Source: Methylobacterium organophilum
Lineage (GTDB): Bacteria > Pseudomonadota > Alphaproteobacteria > Rhizobiales > Beijerinckiaceae
Direction: 5' to 3'
Length of the DNA stretch: 64,000 bases
Assembly (NCBI RefSeq): GCF_022179465.1
Contig: NZ_BPQV01000006.1
Span: 248,001 to 312,000 of the forward strand
The notes below the pieces were generated by a model. That model ran no database searches, had not been told where the DNA came from, and saw nothing but the letters and a program-made list of their open reading frames with translations. Both the position numbers and the translations under genes were made by a program. Below, piece after piece: positions 41,814 through 50,299 of this stretch. Positions within the stretch are counted from its first letter, which is position 1, and every line of letters starts with the position of its first letter.

Positions 41814-42043
41814 CCCATGCTGATCACCTTCTCGGCCTATCCGGTGATGGCCTGGCCCGGGCGATCTTCGGCGGCTTCGCGCCGGCGGTGTACACCGACC
41901 TCATTCACGAGACCGGAAACCGGGCGATGCCGGGCCTGCGGCTCGCTTGCCCCGCCTTGTTCTCTATCACCGGGACACTGACGCTGTTCCGGAACACGAG
42001 CCTGTTCCGCAGGCCCTCGCCACCGACCTCCGCCGCGATCTGA
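41814..42043 (+). pseudogene. Frameshifted remnant of an MFS (metabolite:H+ symporter) gene
   Basis: One frame reads PMLITFSAYPVMAWP (from 41814); a second frame continues as RAIFGGFAPAVYTDLIHETG and ends with PALFSITGTLTLF before a stop at 42043. The AxFGGxAP...LI..TG block is a hallmark of the C-terminal half of metabolite:proton symporters. The rest is gone. It was probably an uptake system belonging to the enamidase operon. The remaining bases of the 513-base gap 41705-42217 show nothing else. Confidence 0.5.
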
Positions 42044-42217
42044 GCGGCGGCTCCCACGTCGTTCCCCTCCGGGCGGCGCGGCCTGCCTCGGCGTGCTCCC
42101 GCGCTGAGCCATGCCGCACGTCCGTGTTTCGGCCGCTTCCGGCAACTAATTGCTCGCTGGCGTGACGCCCGCCGGGTCTAATCCGTCTGCCCTCTGGCAC
42201 CCGTGGAGGACGGACCC

Positions 42218-42541
42218 ATGCAATTGCCCGATTCACCGCCTTTCGATCCCGACGCGGTTCCGACCGACGCGGTGCTCTCCCGCGGTGGGCGCGATCTGCG
42301 CCTGGTCTGGGGCAACGGCGAGGAGGCCGTGCTCCCGGCGGAGACCCTGCGCCTGCGCTGCCGCTGCGCCTGGTGCACCCGCGACCGGATCGAGGGGCGC
42401 TTCCCCGCGGCCTTCGACGCGGTGGCCGTCACCAAGCTCGATCCGCTCGGCGGCTACGCCGTGCATATCGGTTTCTCCGACGGGCATGCCCGCGGGATCT
42501 TTCCCTGGATCTACCTGCGCGATCTCAGCCGCGCGGCCTGA
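42218..42541 (+). CDS. DUF971 (GBBH-like N-terminal) domain protein
   Basis: The 107-residue protein matches the small domain found at the N-terminus of gamma-butyrobetaine hydroxylase and as a stand-alone protein: DLRLVWGNGEEAVLPAETLR, the Cys-containing segment LRCRCAWCTRDR, GGYAVHIGFSDGHARGIFPW and IYLRDL. The domain is Zn- or Fe-S-associated in some proteins. The start ATG at 42218 has GGAGG eight bases upstream; a GTG five codons earlier is less likely. It lies 70 bases ahead of the flavoprotein gene. It may help assemble or deliver iron-sulfur clusters for that enzyme; this is inference from context. Confidence 0.82.
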   Translation: MQLPDSPPFDPDAVPTDAVLSRGGRDLRLVWGNGEEAVLPAETLRLRCRCAWCTRDRIEGRFPAAFDAVAVTKLDPLGGYAVHIGFSDGHARGIFPWIYLRDLSRAA

Positions 42542-42611
42542 GCGCCCCCTCCCCGTCCCTGCCGATTTCCGCGCGCGGCCCCGGCCTGCGCCCGACCAGC
42601 GAGTGCCCGTC

Positions 42612-44357
42612 ATGCGCGTCAGCAGCCCCGAGACCGAGATCATCGAGACCGACCTGCTGGTCATCGGCGGCGGCACCGGCGGTCCGATGGCCGCGATCAA
42701 GGCCAAGGAAGCCGATCCGAAGCTCCGCGTCGTCCTGATGGAGAAGGCGAACGTGAAGCGCTCGGGCGCGATCAGCATGGGCATGGACGGGCTGAACAAC
42801 GCCGTCGTGCCGGGCTACGCGACGCCGGAGCAATACGTGAAGGAGATCACGGTCGCCAATGACGGCATCGTGAACCAGAAGGCGGTGATGGCCTACGCCC
42901 AGGGCTCCTTCCCGATGATCCAGTACCTCGACAAGCTCGGGGTGAAATTCGAGAAGGACGGCTCCGGCGAATACAATATGCGCAAGGTCCACCATATGGG
43001 GACCTACGTGCTGCCGATGCCGGAAGGGCACAACGTCAAGAAGGTGCTCTACCGGCAATTGCGCCGCCTCCAGGTCGGCGTCACCAACCGCTACATGGCG
43101 ACCCGCCTGCTCAAGGGGCCGGACGGGCGCATCGCCGGCGCGGTCGGCGTCAACACCCGCACCTCCGCGTTCCTGGTGGTGAAGGCCAAGGCCGTGGTGC
43201 TCGCCTGCGGCGCCGCCGGGCGGCTCGGCCTGCCGGCCTCCGGCTACCTGTTCGGCACCTACGAGAACGCGGCCAATTGCGGCGACGGCTACGCGATGGC
43301 CTACCACGCGGGCGCGCAGCTCGCGAACCTCGAATGCTACCAGATCAACCCCTTGATCAAGGACTATAACGGCCCCTCCTGCGCCTACGTCACCGGTCCT
43401 TTCGGCGGATACACGGCCAACAACAAGGGCGAGCGCTTCATCGAGTGCGACTACTGGTCGGGTCAGATGATGCTCGAGTTCTGGCGCGAGCTGCAGGGCG
43501 GCAACGGCCCGGTCTTCCTCAAGATGGACCACCTGCGCGAGGAGACGATCTCGGAGATCGAGACCATCCTGCATACCAACGAGCGGCCCTCGCGCGGGCG
43601 CTTCCACGCGCGGCGGGGCACCGATTACCGGCATCGCCCGGTGGAGATGCACATCTCCGAGATCGGCTTCTGCTCCGGCCACTCCGCCTCGGGCGTCTTC
43701 GTCGACGAGAACGCCCGCACCACGGTGCCCGGCCTCTACGCCGTCGGCGACATGGCGAGCGTGCCGCACAACTACATGCTCGGCGCCTTCGTGAACGGCG
43801 GCATCGCCGGCGCGGACGCCGCCGCCTATTGCGCGGCGACAAGCCTCGCCGATTACGACGAGGGCGCCCTCCTCGCCGAGCAGGCGCGCGTGCTCGCCCC
43901 GACGCGCCGGGAGGACGGCCTCACCCCGCACGAGATGGAGTTCAAGACCCGCCGCCTCGTGAACGATTACCTGGAGCCGCCCAAGGTCACGGCCAAGATG
44001 GAGCTCGGCCAGCGCCGCTTCGCGGAGATCCGCGACGACCTCGACCTGCTCTGCGCCCGCGACCCCCACGAGCTGCACCGGGCGCTGGAGATGCAGTCGA
44101 TCCTCGACTGCGCCGACATGGCGGCGGCGGCCTCGCTCTACCGCACCGAGAGCCGCTGGGGCTTCTACCACCTGCGCACGGATTTTCCCGAAACCGACAA
44201 CGCCAACTGGAACTGCCACACCGTCCTCTTCAAGGACGATACGGGCCGCATGGCGAGCGCCAAGCGCGCCGTCGATCCCTTCATCGTGCCCGTCGCCGAG
44301 GCGGAGATGAGCGCCTACCACCAGCTCCGCATCAAGACGCCGGTCGCCGCGGAATAA
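42612..44357 (+). CDS. AprA/fumarate-reductase-like flavoprotein
   Basis: The 581-residue protein has the FAD-binding start DLLVIGGGTGGPMAAIKAKE, a central KAVVLACGAAGRLGLPASGY, and VPGLYAVGDMASVPHNYMLG near the C-terminal side, followed by a helical cap domain. Its close links are with the succinate dehydrogenase/fumarate reductase and adenylylsulfate reductase alpha subunit family. In contrast to Sdh it has no partner membrane anchors here; a small ferredoxin follows, as in AprBA. Since no sulfate-reduction genes are nearby, APS reductase function is unlikely. The enzyme probably reduces or oxidises a small acid or ring compound with electrons through the ferredoxin. The substrate is not identified. 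The start ATG at 42612 has only a weak upstream site. Confidence 0.8.
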   Translation: MRVSSPETEIIETDLLVIGGGTGGPMAAIKAKEADPKLRVVLMEKANVKRSGAISMGMDGLNNAVVPGYATPEQYVKEITVANDGIVNQKAVMAYAQGSFPMIQYLDKLGVKFEKDGSGEYNMRKVHHMGTYVLPMPEGHNVKKVLYRQLRRLQVGVTNRYMATRLLKGPDGRIAGAVGVNTRTSAFLVVKAKAVVLACGAAGRLGLPASGYLFGTYENAANCGDGYAMAYHAGAQLANLECYQINPLIKDYNGPSCAYVTGPFGGYTANNKGERFIECDYWSGQMMLEFWRELQGGNGPVFLKMDHLREETISEIETILHTNERPSRGRFHARRGTDYRHRPVEMHISEIGFCSGHSASGVFVDENARTTVPGLYAVGDMASVPHNYMLGAFVNGGIAGADAAAYCAATSLADYDEGALLAEQARVLAPTRREDGLTPHEMEFKTRRLVNDYLEPPKVTAKMELGQRRFAEIRDDLDLLCARDPHELHRALEMQSILDCADMAAAASLYRTESRWGFYHLRTDFPETDNANWNCHTVLFKDDTGRMASAKRAVDPFIVPVAEAEMSAYHQLRIKTPVAAE

Positions 44358-44382
44358 GTCGCTAGCTTATCCGGAGATTTCC

Positions 44383-44616
44383 ATGCCGATCATCACTCAG
44401 GCCAAGAGTGCCGCAGTCGTCATCGACGACGACAAGTGCATCGCCGAGAAGGGCTGCCGCGTCTGCGTCGATGTCTGCCCGCTCGACATCCTCGCCATCG
44501 ATGAGGACAAGCAGAAGGCCTACATGAAGTACGACGAGTGCTGGTACTGCATGCCCTGCGAGGTCGACTGCCCGACGAACGCGGTGAAGGTCAACATTCC
44601 CTACCTGCTGCGTTGA
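44383..44616 (+). CDS. Ferredoxin with two 4Fe-4S sites, AprB-like
   Basis: The 77-residue protein has one Cys set in KCIAEKGCRVCVDVCPLDI and the second in CWYCMPCEVDCPTNAV. The spacing CWxCxxCxxxCP of the second set is that of AprB-like ferredoxins. GGAG lies seven bases ahead of the start. It follows the flavoprotein after 25 bases and precedes the HEAT-repeat gene by eight, so all are co-transcribed. It should be the electron carrier of the flavoprotein, in the cytoplasm. Confidence 0.88.
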   Translation: MPIITQAKSAAVVIDDDKCIAEKGCRVCVDVCPLDILAIDEDKQKAYMKYDECWYCMPCEVDCPTNAVKVNIPYLLR

Positions 44617-44624
44617 GGTCGACC

Positions 44625-45590
44625 ATGGCATCCCTGTTCGAAAGCTTCGATGACGACCTTGAGGATCTCGCCGAGCGCGCCGCCAGCCCCGATGCCGGCA
44701 TCCGCCGCGTGGCGATGATGGAACTGGCCGAGGCGGTCGGCGCCGAGGCCAAGGTCCTGCTGCTCAAGGGGCTCGGCGACGACGATGCCACGGTGCGCGC
44801 CGCCGCCGCCAAGGCGCTGGACGAGCATGACGGGCCGGAGGTGGTGGAGGGGCTGGTGCGTTCCCTCGAGGATGCGGATGCCGAGGTGCGCCGCACCGCC
44901 GCCGAGACGCTCTCCGAGAAGAAGGAGCCCGCCTGCGGCCCGCTGCTGATCGCGCGCGCGGAGCATGCCGATCCCTTCGTCCAGGCCGCGGCCCTGCGGG
45001 CGCTGCGCGAGCTGGTCCTCCCCGATGCGCTCGCCGCCGCCCTGAAGGCCCTGCGCAGCCCGAGCCCGGAGGTGCGCCGCGAGGGGCTCGGCGTGATCGG
45101 CTACCTCAAGGCCGAGGAGGCGCTGCCCGCCCTGATCGCCACGGCGCGGGATCCCGACGCCGGCGTGCGCCGGGCCACGATGTCGGCCCTGGTCTTCCTG
45201 CGCTCCGGCGGCCCCGGTGTCACGACGCTTCTGGCCGGCCTGCAGGACGAGAATTGGCAGGTGCGCGAGGAGGCCGCCCTCTCCATCGCCAAGAGCCGGC
45301 TGTCCGAGGCCGTCGAGCCGCTGATCGCCGCCATGGCCGATCCGGTCTGGCCGGTGAAGACCAAGGCGGCCCATGCGCTGGGCCGGATCGGCGCCTCCGC
45401 CGCCGTCGACGTGCTCGGTCAGGCCCTGGCGTCCGATGTCAGCAACCTGCGCAAGGAGGCCGCCGCGGCGCTCGGCGAGATCGCCCATCCCCGGGCCCTC
45501 GCCTTCCTGGAGCGCGCGGCGGAGGATCCCGATCCCGACGTGCGCAAGCTGATCCGCTGGGCCATCGGCCGCTGCCAGGCAGAGGCCTGA
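44625..45590 (+). CDS. HEAT-repeat protein, 321 residues
   Basis: The protein is built almost wholly from about eight PBS-lyase-type HEAT repeats of 30-32 residues (patterns DDDATVRAAAAKALDEHDG, DADAEVRRTAAETLSEKKE, DENWQVREEAALSIAKS and LASDVSNLRKEAAAALGEI). Such proteins are scaffolds or cofactor-attachment partners. The start ATG at 44625 lies eight bases after the ferredoxin stop. Coupling to a flavoprotein and ferredoxin suggests a structural or assembly role for that complex. A perfect 10-bp hairpin at 45716 ends the operon. Confidence 0.85.
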   Translation: MASLFESFDDDLEDLAERAASPDAGIRRVAMMELAEAVGAEAKVLLLKGLGDDDATVRAAAAKALDEHDGPEVVEGLVRSLEDADAEVRRTAAETLSEKKEPACGPLLIARAEHADPFVQAAALRALRELVLPDALAAALKALRSPSPEVRREGLGVIGYLKAEEALPALIATARDPDAGVRRATMSALVFLRSGGPGVTTLLAGLQDENWQVREEAALSIAKSRLSEAVEPLIAAMADPVWPVKTKAAHALGRIGASAAVDVLGQALASDVSNLRKEAAAALGEIAHPRALAFLERAAEDPDPDVRKLIRWAIGRCQAEA

Positions 45591-45715
45591 GCCGGGCACG
45601 AGCCCGATCCGGCCAACTCGCCAGCATGATCCCTCTCGTCGGATCGGCGCGTATCTCGGCGCGCGGGTCGCGCCGGCGCTGGCGCCCCTCGCGGCAGAGG
45701 GGCCCTGAAACGAAG

Positions 45716-45744
45716 CGGGACGGGGCTCTGCTAACCCCGTCCCG
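45716..45744. terminator. Bidirectional terminator between convergent operons
   Basis: CGGGACGGGG (45716-45725) and CCCCGTCCCG (45735-45744) are exact complements around a 9-base loop. It lies between the HEAT-repeat gene (plus strand, stop at 45590) and the symporter gene (minus strand, stop at 45768), where both need termination. No T-run follows on either side. Confidence 0.65.
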
Positions 45745-45767
45745 TCATGCTGGGGAGCGTTTGAAGA

Positions 45768-47333
45768 TCAGCGTCCGGTCCGAGCCGCCGCCGCCCCGAA
45801 CATGATCCTCAGGCGCATTTCCCGGAAGGCGCCCTCCGCCCCATCCTCCTCGGTCAAGAGCGAGACGATGACCGCGACGAAGAAGGACAGGGGCATGCTG
45901 ATGAGGGCCGGGTTCTTCATCGGAACGAACCACCAGGCTTGCGAGACCTCGGCGAGGCTCCGCCCGAGCACGTCCACTTGGATCGTGGGCGAGAGGCAGA
46001 TCAGCAGCAGCGAGGAGAACGTCCCGACCAGGATGCTGGCGACCGCCGCCGAGGTCGTGAACCGCTTCCAAGTGATGGACAGCAGCAGGGCGGGGAAGTT
46101 GGCCGCTGCGGCGACGGCGAAGGCCAGCCCGGCCATGAAGGCGACGTTCTGGCCCTCGAACACGATTCCGAGGAACACGGCCAGGACGGCAATGGCGACC
46201 GTCGCGATCCGGGCGACGGTGAGTTGCTCGCGCTCCGGCGCATGGCCGTTGCGGACGACGTTGACCCAGAGATCGTGGCAGACCGTGGCAACCCCGGAGA
46301 GCGTCAGCCCGGCGACGACCGCGAGCATCGTCGCGAAGGCGACCGCGCAGATGAACCCGAAGAACCCGTTGCCGCCGACCGTGAGGGCGAGGAGCGGGGC
46401 CGCCATGTTGCCGCCGCCGCCGGCCTTGATCACGGTCTCGGGCCCGACGAGGACCATGGCCCCGAAGCCGATCACGAAGACCAGAAGGTGGAACGAGCCG
46501 ATGATGCCGGTGGCGTAGAGGATCGACATCCGGGCTTCCTTCACGTCGGGAACCGTGAAGGCGCGCATCAGGATGTGCGGCAGTGCCGCCGTTCCGAACA
46601 TCAAGCCGACGCCCAGCGAGATCGCGTCCCATCCGCTTCCCGCGACCTTGGAGCCCGGCTGGAGCACGCGCTCGCCGTATTTGTCGGCGGCCGCCAAGAA
46701 GAGCCGCAGCGGATTCATGTCGAAATGGGCGAGCACCAGGAGCGCCAGGACGAGCCCACCGAGGGAGAGAAGCACGGCCTTGATGACCTGAACCCAGGTG
46801 GTCGCCAGCATGCCGCCGAAGATCACGTAGGTGAGCATCGCCGTGCCGACCACGATGACCGAGGCGACATAAGGCAGGCCGAAGAGGAGTTTGATCAGCG
46901 AGCCCGTCGCGACCATCTGCGCGATCAGGTAGAGCAGGATGACGGTCAGCGTGCCGATGGCGGCGGCCATGCGCACCGGCCGCTGCCGCAGGCGGTAGGC
47001 GACGACGTCCGCAAAGGTGAACTTGCCCAGGTTGCGCAGCGGCTCGACGATCAGGAAGGAAATGATCGGCCAGCCGACGAGGAAGCCGATGGAATAGATC
47101 AACCCGTCGAAGCCGTTCGACGTGATGATGCCGGCGATTCCCAGGAGCGCGGCCGCGCTCAGGAAGTCCCCCGCGAGGGCCCAGCCGTTCTGCCACGCCG
47201 TAATCTGGCCCCCCGCGGCGAAGAACTGTTCCGTGGTGCGGGTTCGCCTGGCGGCCCAGTAGGTGATGCCGAGCGTCAGCGCCATGAAGACGAAGAAGAA
47301 GGTGACGGCCAGTGGATTGTTCGCTGCCTGCAT
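45768..47333 (-). CDS. Sodium:solute symporter, acetate permease (ActP) type
   Basis: The 521-residue membrane protein has about 13 hydrophobic segments and the SSS-family blocks GITYWAARRTRTTEQFFAAG, WALAGDFLSAAALLGIAG and the segment FSSLLLICLSPTIQVDVLG. Together with the DUF485 protein upstream it forms the YjcH-ActP pair used for uptake of acetate and other short monocarboxylates. The C-terminal extension ends in a basic tail. It is transcribed behind the nitrilase gene, so the carboxylate could be that made by the nitrilase; this is inferred. The DUF485 gene ends ten bases before its start. Confidence 0.85.
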   Translation of the reverse strand: MQAANNPLAVTFFFVFMALTLGITYWAARRTRTTEQFFAAGGQITAWQNGWALAGDFLSAAALLGIAGIITSNGFDGLIYSIGFLVGWPIISFLIVEPLRNLGKFTFADVVAYRLRQRPVRMAAAIGTLTVILLYLIAQMVATGSLIKLLFGLPYVASVIVVGTAMLTYVIFGGMLATTWVQVIKAVLLSLGGLVLALLVLAHFDMNPLRLFLAAADKYGERVLQPGSKVAGSGWDAISLGVGLMFGTAALPHILMRAFTVPDVKEARMSILYATGIIGSFHLLVFVIGFGAMVLVGPETVIKAGGGGNMAAPLLALTVGGNGFFGFICAVAFATMLAVVAGLTLSGVATVCHDLWVNVVRNGHAPEREQLTVARIATVAIAVLAVFLGIVFEGQNVAFMAGLAFAVAAAANFPALLLSITWKRFTTSAAVASILVGTFSSLLLICLSPTIQVDVLGRSLAEVSQAWWFVPMKNPALISMPLSFFVAVIVSLLTEEDGAEGAFREMRLRIMFGAAAARTGR

Positions 47334-47343
47334 GGTCCCCTCC

Positions 47344-47640
47344 TCAGTTCAGGATGCGGCGCACGGCCTGGTCGTAGAACCGGTTCGCCCAGACGACGTA
47401 GACGAGACAGAGCGCGAACGATCCGACGATGGTGCCCGCACCGAGCAGGATGCAGAGCGACAGGCCAGGCACCAGGATCGTCCCCATGATGGGCTTCGCG
47501 AACGCAAACATGCTCATGAAGCCAAAATACATCGCGATCATCACAACGCTCAGAACGAGCGCGACGCGAGATCTTGTTCGCGAGAGTCTTGCGAATTCTT
47601 CGTCTTTTTCGTGCGGGGCTATTCTGTCCGGTGAAAGCAT
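47344..47640 (-). CDS. DUF485 membrane protein (YjcH-like)
   Basis: The 98-residue protein has two hydrophobic segments (VALVLSVVMIAMYFGFMSMF and VGSFALCLVYVVWANRF) and the DUF485 pattern. Members are nearly always encoded just ahead of an ActP-type symporter, as here, and are thought to belong to the transporter. The gap of 105 bases to the nitrilase gene contains no other gene. Confidence 0.85.
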   Translation of the reverse strand: MLSPDRIAPHEKDEEFARLSRTRSRVALVLSVVMIAMYFGFMSMFAFAKPIMGTILVPGLSLCILLGAGTIVGSFALCLVYVVWANRFYDQAVRRILN

Positions 47641-47745
47641 GCTGCGCCTCCGTCAATCGGCGTATGGTCCGGCGAAACCCTTCCCGGAGACCGAAGCCTC
47701 CGAAGCCAGGGCGGCGTGTCTCGAAGACGGGTCGTGCCCGCGCCC

Positions 47746-48852
47746 TCAGTGGCCGCCGCGGCGATGCGGTTCGGCCGCCCGCTCTCCGAGGCCGGGTTGT
47801 GCTGTGCCGGCCCCCGGGCCGAAGGCGTCCGGACCGTCGCCGCTGTCGGCGCCGTAGCCCGAGGTCTGGACGGTCGCGTCGAAGCTGACCGGCTCCCGCG
47901 GCGTGCGGTCGACGTTGAGTTGGAAAATATCGAAGCGGTTGTAGTAGCCGACCACGTCGTGAAACTGCTTGGGTTCCACGCAGGCGGAGACGTCGATATC
48001 GGCATAGACGATGGCCTCATCGCCCTGATGCGGCTCCACGACATGCGAGCCGGTGGGGTCCAAGACCATGGACACGCCCGCGGGAGTCCGCTCGACGATG
48101 TCGGCCAGCGATGTGTCACCGCCGCAGACCGTCTCCTTCGCCGCCGCGTCCAGGACTGCGGAGCAGACGATGTTGAACACCTTGGCCTCGAAGGCGTGGG
48201 CTCCGGCGCGGATCTCGATGGCCCGCTTCAGATCGTAGGCCGCGCTCTCTCCCGGCGGCCGGGTCGGCCAAGCTGGCGGATAGGTCGAGATATGGACCTG
48301 CTCGCCCTGCGCCATCAGCGCGTATCGGGCCAGCGGATTGGTGTTCTCCCCGCAGATGAGCATGCCGATCCGGCCGATCTCCGTGGGCGTCACCCGCAGA
48401 CCTCGGGCATCTCCGTTTGCCCAGACGAGCTTCTCGTAGAAGGTCGGCACGAGCTTGCGGTGGTGATTGAGGATAGCGCCGTTTCGCCCGATCAGGACGT
48501 TCGCGTTCCACAGGCAGCCGACGCTGGCCTCGGTGCTCTCGCTGAAGCCGAGCGAGACAAGGACGCCATGGCGCCGGGCGGCCGCACGTACCGCGCCGAT
48601 CTCCGGCCCGTCGAGGCGGACGGACTGGGCCGCCAGGCGCTTGAACAGGTCGTGGTTGTGGATCGGGGCCCGGAGGGCCACCCAGAGGGGGAAGCCCGGC
48701 ATGTAGCCCTCGGGGAACACCACGAGACCGGCACCCGCACGCGCCGCCTCGCCGATCAGGGCCACCGCCTTCTCGGCCGTAGCAGCACTGTCCAAGAAGA
48801 CCGGGGCAACGTGGCAGGCGGCAGCCTTGAACTGCGGATACGGTACGGACAT
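47746..48852 (-). CDS. Nitrilase
   Basis: The 368-residue protein has the nitrilase catalytic set: Glu48 (VFPEGYMPGFP), Lys133 (HHRKLVPTFYEKLVW) and Cys167 (MLICGENTNPLARYAL), followed by GEQVHISTYPPAWP. The residues around Cys (CGENTNP) are those of true nitrilases that convert nitriles to carboxylic acids and ammonia, not of amidases. The last 45 residues are Gly/Pro-rich and probably not part of the fold. The start ATG at 48852 has GGAG ten bases upstream; longer starts add low-complexity sequence. It is preceded on the same strand by a LysR gene and followed by DUF485 and symporter genes. A pyridine-type nitrile would connect it to the nicotinate island, but nothing here proves that. Confidence 0.88.
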   Translation of the reverse strand: MSVPYPQFKAAACHVAPVFLDSAATAEKAVALIGEAARAGAGLVVFPEGYMPGFPLWVALRAPIHNHDLFKRLAAQSVRLDGPEIGAVRAAARRHGVLVSLGFSESTEASVGCLWNANVLIGRNGAILNHHRKLVPTFYEKLVWANGDARGLRVTPTEIGRIGMLICGENTNPLARYALMAQGEQVHISTYPPAWPTRPPGESAAYDLKRAIEIRAGAHAFEAKVFNIVCSAVLDAAAKETVCGGDTSLADIVERTPAGVSMVLDPTGSHVVEPHQGDEAIVYADIDVSACVEPKQFHDVVGYYNRFDIFQLNVDRTPREPVSFDATVQTSGYGADSGDGPDAFGPGAGTAQPGLGERAAEPHRRGGH

Positions 48853-48953
48853 CGACGCGGCTCCAGATCGGGATGCCGCATTTGCAGCAGAGGCCGCCGA
48901 GGCCGCGAAGGCGGAAAATCCGCAACGGCCCCTGCAATCCTGCCGTCTCATGC

Positions 48954-49850
48954 TCAAAATCGGTTCAAGTAATCTGCCTCTTGCGTGAACAGGTCGGCCA
49001 GGAAGCGCGTCACCGCCCGGATACGCCCGACATGCTCGATGTCTTCGTGGACACCGAGATAAAGCTCGCGGCGTACGACGATATCCTCGGGCAAAACCGG
49101 TACGAGGGCCGGGTTGGTCTTTGCCGAGAAAAGCGGCAGCAGGGCGATTCCTGCCCCCGTCGCGACGGCGGTCTGCTGGGCCGCCATGCTGGTCGACCGG
49201 AAGACCACGTTCGTCGGCTTCAGGACCTCGAGCAGCCAATGCACCGGCTCGATGGCGACGAGGTCGTCGACATAGTCCACGAAGTCGTGGTCTTGGAGGT
49301 CGGCGCGCGACGCGGGTCGGCCGCGTCGCGCGAGGTAGGGTTCCGAGGCGAACAGGGCCAGGCGAAACTCGCCGACCCGCCTTACCTTGAGCCGCGGACC
49401 CTGAGGAGGCACAAAGGACACCGAGATGTCGGCCTCGCGTTTGGTCAAATTGATCAGATGCCGCTCGGTGACGAGTTCGACGACGAGGCCCGGCATGGTC
49501 GCGGCGAACTCGGCGAACTTGGCCGACAGGTAGAACGCGGCGATGCCTTCCATGCTGGCGACCCGCACCCGGCCGGCGGGCTGGGTGCTACCGGGCAGGC
49601 CGAGGGCCTCGGGCACGGAGAACATCTTCTGCTCGATGGCTTCCGCGATCACGAAGAGCTTGTGGCCGCCCTCGGTCAGCAGGAAGCCGTCCGAGCAGCG
49701 CTGGAAGAGCTTCGTGTCGAGGCTCCGTTCCAACTCGGCGATGCGACGGCTGACTGTCGTGTTGTCGACCTTGAGCCGGCGGGCGGCCGGCATCAGCCGG
49801 CCATGCCGTGCCAGCTCAAGGAAAAAGGTAAGGTCGTTCCAGTCGAACAT
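48954..49850 (-). CDS. LysR family transcriptional regulator
   Basis: The 298-residue protein has its HTH at the N-terminus (LTFFLELARHGRLMPAARRL, then DNTTVSRRIAELERSLDTKL) and an effector-binding domain. NTTVSRRIAELE is typical of a branch of LysR regulators that act on single catabolic genes. The start is the ATG at 49850; the frame continues upstream but only with low-quality sequence. It lies 100 bases upstream of the nitrilase gene on the same strand and may control it. No clear T-N11-A box was found in the gap to the nitrilase. Confidence 0.85.
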   Translation of the reverse strand: MFDWNDLTFFLELARHGRLMPAARRLKVDNTTVSRRIAELERSLDTKLFQRCSDGFLLTEGGHKLFVIAEAIEQKMFSVPEALGLPGSTQPAGRVRVASMEGIAAFYLSAKFAEFAATMPGLVVELVTERHLINLTKREADISVSFVPPQGPRLKVRRVGEFRLALFASEPYLARRGRPASRADLQDHDFVDYVDDLVAIEPVHWLLEVLKPTNVVFRSTSMAAQQTAVATGAGIALLPLFSAKTNPALVPVLPEDIVVRRELYLGVHEDIEHVGRIRAVTRFLADLFTQEADYLNRF

Positions 49851-50299
49851 CGGGTGCGCCGGTGCGAAGCACGGCCAGAATCTATTCCCTCTGTTTCCAC
49901 GGTGGAAGCAATGACTTGGCGGTGGGGAGCCACGAACCCCCTCCCCCTGCTGCCTGGAGGCGCGCGAGCGAGTTCCAGCGGGATGCTGCCGGATCACCCT
50001 GTCGCTCTGAGGAGCGGGACGGCCCATGCGCGCTGCGCGTCTTGGACCTCGTTCCGTCCGGCCTTGACCGATCCCAGACCTCCGGCGCCGGGTTTGATCG
50101 ACAAAGCCCGCGACCCTTCGCGGCTGCGACAAGCATCCCAAAAGAGGTTCACGGCGTCCCAACACTCTTGTTGAGGGAGATCTGTTTCGCGCGCGGCATA
50201 GTCAGTCGCACGAATGGCTTTTAAGCGCTCGGCCTGAAGTATCGTCTCATCGTTGTGGAGGCTCTCTGCCGTTGAGGCGCGAACAGGCAGGGGGATCTG
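49851..50299. other. Gene-free stretch between LysR and autotransporter genes
   Basis: About 450 bases between divergent genes. Short open frames on both strands lack ribosome-binding sites and family resemblance. It should contain the promoters for both genes; no convincing -35/-10 pair or operator was seen. Confidence 0.4.

Noticed and set aside
42612-44616. Identification of the flavoprotein and ferredoxin as adenylylsulfate reductase.
   Set aside because: No sulfate adenylyltransferase, sulfite reductase or Qmo-type genes are present, and the ferredoxin is half the length of AprB. Only family resemblance is claimed.
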